Positions 13,937-16,484 of a stretch of 16,484 nt of DNA are shown piece by piece. Each line of letters begins with the position of its first letter. Positions within the stretch are counted from its first letter, which is position 1. This DNA comes from Chloroflexota bacterium (lineage in GTDB: Bacteria > Chloroflexota > Chloroflexia > Thermomicrobiales > JADLAZ01): NCBI GenBank assembly GCA_020849725.1, contig JADLAZ010000041.1, positions 1 through 16,484 on the forward strand, read 5' to 3'. Under the pieces are notes generated by a model. That model ran no database searches and had not been told where the DNA came from. It worked only from the letters and a program-made list of their open reading frames with translations. Both the position numbers and the translations under genes were made by a program.

Positions 13937-15580
13937 TCAGGATGGCGCGGTCAGACGGAAGATCGATTGGACCGGCGTGCCATTCGGTCGCTGGTAGGCG
14001 CGCGTGTACTGGCAGCACCCCTCGACGGCCGTGATCGGCACGCGCGGAGCCGGAAATAGCCCGCCATGGTACACGACCAGGGCGTCATCAGCCACGAACG
14101 AGGTTGTGCCCACGCGCGCCTCGACAACGGCCTGCAAACGCGACGCCCCTTCGCCGGCAATGATGACGGCATCGAACGGTGTCACACTCCCTGGCTGCAG
14201 CGTCCCTTGTCCGGCGCGGGTCGCGCCGATGGCGACCAGGCCGCCACAGGCATCCAGAGCGTGGATCCGCACCATCGCCAGGTTCGAAAAGGGGTTCGGG
14301 CCAGCATAGCGAAGCTGACCCGAAACACGCGTCACACCAAGGCCATCCACCTCGCCGCGCAGATCCTCAATCGCGAAGCCACCGGCGAGTCCGCCGGACG
14401 GGCGACCGCCCGGGGTCCGCACCTCCACCCGCCAGTCGGCCAGCGCCTCGGTTGGGGGCAGCGCGATGCGGAAGCCGGCGACCTGGCCATTCGGCCAGAA
14501 CTCGCGGTCGGTGAACCCGGTGCTGAGGCCGAGGCGCCGTCCATCGGCCGTCAACCGCGTGACGACGACCTCGACCGGCGAGCGCGAGTCGCCGTCGTTC
14601 CGGATGCGGCCGGCGACGGCGCGGCGGTCACCGACGACGTGCAGGGCGCTGCCCAAGATCGTCAGGCGGTGCTGGGCACGTCCGGCCAATGGCAGGTCAG
14701 GGACGGCTGGACAGGCCAGCTCCGGCATCACTGGCGCTGGCGCCGCGCGCCAGGCCAGATGATGTTGGCCGACATTGCCCATCTCAACCTGGCTGCCGGC
14801 CGGATTCGACGGAGTATAGGTCAGCACCCGCCGCTCGAAGCCCTGCACTAGCACGTCGCGCAGCTCACCAGCAACCCGCACGCGCGCCCAGTATGGCTCG
14901 GTGATCGGCAGACCGGTCGTGGCATACCAGGGTTCGAACGGCGCGACCTCGCGGAGTTGGCCCTCGGTGTTCGGCAGGGGTTCGCCACTGAAGTAGGCGC
15001 GGAACACGTTGGCGAGCCGGTGCTGCGTCTCCGGCACCAGGTCGGATGTGCGGACGCCATGGCGGGAGAGAACGCCATCTGCGCCGATGCTACCGCTGCG
15101 GTCGATGACATTCGTGACGGGCGTGCCTTCTTCCAGCGCGGGCCGCCCGATCAGGAGGCCAAGCGCAGCGTAGGTGGGCGCCGTCGCATCGTCGAGATCG
15201 CCGGCGATCGGAATGTCGGCCGGTGCGCGCGTGTCGTACCGGTGATCGCCGGTCTGGACCAGACCGGTCATCAACTCCCGCGCCAGCAAGCCACTGGTCA
15301 CCGCCGCACCAGGTCTGGTCAGTTCCATACGGCCCTTGTCGAAGTACTGCACGAGACGCTCGCCGCCTGGACTCTCGGCGTACGGCTCGCGCAGCCCAGC
15401 GGTGCGCGGCGCTGGCCCCCAGATCCAACTGTGAGGCGCGGTCCCGACGGCCACGGCCGCGTCTGTCGCCGACCACAGGTGCAAAAACGCCGGGTCCGCA
15501 AACGCGGCGGACTGACCGGCAACGGACGTGGGCAGCGCCATAACAACCACGAGCGCTGCCGCGATGATGTACCCGCGCAT
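13937..15580 (-). CDS. Secreted protein, paralog B, with FxLYD-like domains
   Basis: The 547-residue exported protein has a Sec signal peptide (MRGYIIAAALVVVMALPTSVAG). Residues about 27-278 match the module of the gene at 11044-12297 motif by motif: SWIWGPAP (51-58), RLVQYFDKGRMEL (75-87), TSGLLARELMTG (95-106), GLPITEPYW (223-231), VQGFERRVLTYTPSNP (245-260) and VEMGNVGQHHLAW (265-277). The rest is different: two beta-sandwich domains resembling FxLYD (AVAGRIRNDGDSRSPVEV with FWPNGQVAGFRI, and VSGQLRYAGPNPFSNLA with TLQPGSVTPFDA), which are usually non-catalytic extracellular domains. Cysteines occur as C290, in ALDACGG and as CC near the C terminus. The start at ATG 15580 follows GGGAGAG; longer frames lack a signal peptide. 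The function is unknown. Confidence 0.85.
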   Translation of the reverse strand: MRGYIIAAALVVVMALPTSVAGQSAAFADPAFLHLWSATDAAVAVGTAPHSWIWGPAPRTAGLREPYAESPGGERLVQYFDKGRMELTRPGAAVTSGLLARELMTGLVQTGDHRYDTRAPADIPIAGDLDDATAPTYAALGLLIGRPALEEGTPVTNVIDRSGSIGADGVLSRHGVRTSDLVPETQHRLANVFRAYFSGEPLPNTEGQLREVAPFEPWYATTGLPITEPYWARVRVAGELRDVLVQGFERRVLTYTPSNPAGSQVEMGNVGQHHLAWRAAPAPVMPELACPAVPDLPLAGRAQHRLTILGSALHVVGDRRAVAGRIRNDGDSRSPVEVVVTRLTADGRRLGLSTGFTDREFWPNGQVAGFRIALPPTEALADWRVEVRTPGGRPSGGLAGGFAIEDLRGEVDGLGVTRVSGQLRYAGPNPFSNLAMVRIHALDACGGLVAIGATRAGQGTLQPGSVTPFDAVIIAGEGASRLQAVVEARVGTTSFVADDALVVYHGGLFPAPRVPITAVEGCCQYTRAYQRPNGTPVQSIFRLTAPS

Positions 15581-15632
15581 GTTGCCAGCTCTCCCTCGGC
15601 GACCCACGTACCAACTGGGGGCGCCAGCATGC

Positions 15633-15662
15633 AGTGTAGACCCACCGATCCCGGCCGGGCAA
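15633..15662 (-). promoter_or_regulatory. Candidate promoter of secreted paralog B
   Basis: On the minus strand TTGCCC (15662-15657) and TACACT (15638-15633) are 18 bases apart, each matching consensus 4/6. A start near 15626 would give a leader of about 46 bases. The -35 lies inside a 16-base palindrome (15654-15669). Confidence 0.35.
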
Positions 15663-15669
15663 GCCCGGC
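15654..15669. repeat. 16-bp palindrome over a predicted -35
   Basis: GCCGGGC-AA-GCCCGGC is a perfect 7-base inverted repeat with a 2-base centre. It overlaps the possible -35 of paralog B and lies 30 bases upstream of the coxG -35. It could be an operator or just a GC-rich hairpin. Confidence 0.4.
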
Positions 15670-15699
15670 GCCGTCGTCGAGACCGCGCGAGGTCGCCTC

Positions 15700-15728
15700 T
15701 TGTCCGCTCCCGGACCTGGGCGTACAAT
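15700..15728 (+). promoter_or_regulatory. Sigma70-type promoter for cox operon
   Basis: TTGTCC (15700-15705) and TACAAT (15723-15728) are 17 bases apart and match consensus 4/6 and 5/6. Transcription would start near 15735. The leader to the coxG ATG is then about 115 bases and very GC-rich, with room for structure, but no known riboswitch was recognised. Confidence 0.5.
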
Positions 15729-15849
15729 GGCGCGGCCCGCGCGCCGGTTCAGCGCCGCCGCGCGATCGCGGCCGGCAGTCCGATGCGGCCAGCGAGGGCG
15801 CCGCAGGCGGGGTGGCGCGGCCGGACGCCGGCAAGACAATGGAGGTGGC

Positions 15850-16293
15850 ATGCATCTCGACGGCACCCATACTTTTAGCGCCCCACGCGAGCGCGTCTGG
15901 CGGGTGCTGCTGGACCCGGAGGCGCTGGCCAGTTGCCTGCCCGGCGGCCAGGAGCTTCAGGCGCTGGGCGACAACCGCTACGATGTGGTCCTCAACGTCA
16001 AAGTGGGTCCGGTGGCCGGCATGTTCAAGAGCCGCATTGAGTTATCGGATATTCAGCCGCCCGATCGCTATCGGCTGTCGGTCGAGGGCAGCGGCGGGCC
16101 AGGCGCGCTGAAAGGGTCTGGCGTCCTCGAGATGAGCGACGCACCGGAGGGGACGCTCGTCAGCTACAGCGGCGACGTGCAGGTAACCGGCACGGTCGCT
16201 CGGGTCGGTCAGCGCCTGCTCCCCGGTGTGGCAAAGATGATGATCGGTAAGTTCTTCGAGTGCATGGATGACAGGGTCGCCAAGGCCGAGTAG
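15850..16293 (+). CDS. coxG: CoxG, carbon monoxide dehydrogenase subunit G family
   Basis: The 147-residue protein belongs to the SRPBCC/CoxG family. The N-terminal MHLDGTHTFSAPRERVW and LLDPEALASCLPGGQEL segments are the standard CoxG opening. VGPVAGMFKSRIEL, GGPGALKGSG, YSGDVQVTGTVARVGQRLL and a closing IGKFF are also conserved. In Oligotropha, CoxG helps recruit CO dehydrogenase to the membrane; here only family membership is seen. The protein ends shortly after the SRPBCC fold, without the long hydrophobic tail found in some CoxG proteins. The ATG at 15850 has GGAGG 4 bases upstream; a longer frame from 15700 would add Arg-rich sequence. It is followed after 66 bases by coxS. Confidence 0.9.
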   Translation: MHLDGTHTFSAPRERVWRVLLDPEALASCLPGGQELQALGDNRYDVVLNVKVGPVAGMFKSRIELSDIQPPDRYRLSVEGSGGPGALKGSGVLEMSDAPEGTLVSYSGDVQVTGTVARVGQRLLPGVAKMMIGKFFECMDDRVAKAE

Positions 16294-16359
16294 GCTGAGG
16301 ACAGTGGCGCCGGCGGTATCGCCGCGCCGCACATCAGCGATGAGGAGGGATATCGATCC

Positions 16360-16484
16360 ATGAGCGAGACCGTGACGATCACCGTCAATGGCGTCGAGCG
16401 GCGCCAGGCCGTCGAGCCGCGGCTGCTGCTGGTCCACTTCCTGCGCGACACGCTCGGCCTGACCGGCACCCACATCGGCTGCGA
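16360..16484 (+). CDS. coxS: CoxS-type [2Fe-2S] small subunit (partial, cut by window end)
   Basis: The first 41 codons are present and the gene runs off the window. The sequence reads MSETVTITVNGVERRQAVEPR, then LLLVHFLRDTLGLTGTHIGC. This is the opening of the ferredoxin-like domain of the small subunit of aerobic CO dehydrogenase and related xanthine dehydrogenase-family molybdenum enzymes. The last cysteine is the first ligand of the plant-type [2Fe-2S] cluster. AGGAGG at 16343-16348 is 11 bases before the ATG, slightly long. The gene order coxG-coxS suggests coxM/coxL homologues downstream. CO dehydrogenase and another molybdo-hydroxylase cannot be separated without the large subunit. Confidence 0.88.
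   Translation, partial: MSETVTITVNGVERRQAVEPRLLLVHFLRDTLGLTGTHIGC

Noticed and set aside
15735..15849. A riboswitch in the coxG leader
   Set aside because: The leader is long and GC-rich, but no conserved core of a known class (including the Moco element) could be recognised by eye.

Overview
The window is about 16.5 kb of high-GC bacterial chromosome with densely packed genes on both strands. It most resembles Chloroflexota, Thermomicrobia-like or a related soil lineage. The grounds are the GC-rich codon use, GTG and TTG starts with strong Shine-Dalgarno sites, a Tat/lipobox dienelactone hydrolase with a long Ala/Thr/Pro linker, secreted proteins sharing a FERRVLTYTP...VEMGN.GQH block that I associate with this phylum, and cox-type genes. 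The phylum call is an inference. No rRNA, tRNA, CRISPR array, transposase or phage gene was recognised.

Layout. (1) 1-2469, minus strand: an Rv3369-like PPOX flavin/F420 enzyme followed by DNA primase dnaG. (2) 2470-6238, plus strand: a divergent promoter region, then a probable operon of an Ldh_2 family dehydrogenase, a gamma-glutamyltransferase-like Ntn hydrolase and a VC0807-family membrane protein; the last two overlap by one base. (3) 6306-9045: a small DUF4177-like gene (minus), a CehA/McbA-like PHP metallohydrolase (plus) and a GT87-type membrane glycosyltransferase (minus). (4) 9046-10843, minus: a lipoprotein dienelactone hydrolase with a TTG start and a cytidine deaminase, separated by a 112-bp inverted-repeat element. 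(5) 11044-15580: two paralogous secreted proteins of a family I cannot name flank a lipoprotein trypsin-like protease; a 17-bp-stem terminator and a TAGGG-type palindrome lie in the convergent gap. (6) 15700-16484, plus: a promoter, coxG and the start of coxS, the beginning of an aerobic CO dehydrogenase or related molybdenum hydroxylase operon that runs out of the window.

The points that most deserve follow-up are the GGT-like enzyme, which keeps its catalytic threonine and oxyanion glycines but appears to have lost nearly every residue that reads the gamma-glutamyl group; the secreted paralog pair around the protease; and the two inverted-repeat elements with related ends (GTAGGG.../...CCCCTAC), which may belong to one dispersed family. 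Most genes look like ordinary chromosomal content, and I see no clear defence or mobile system.
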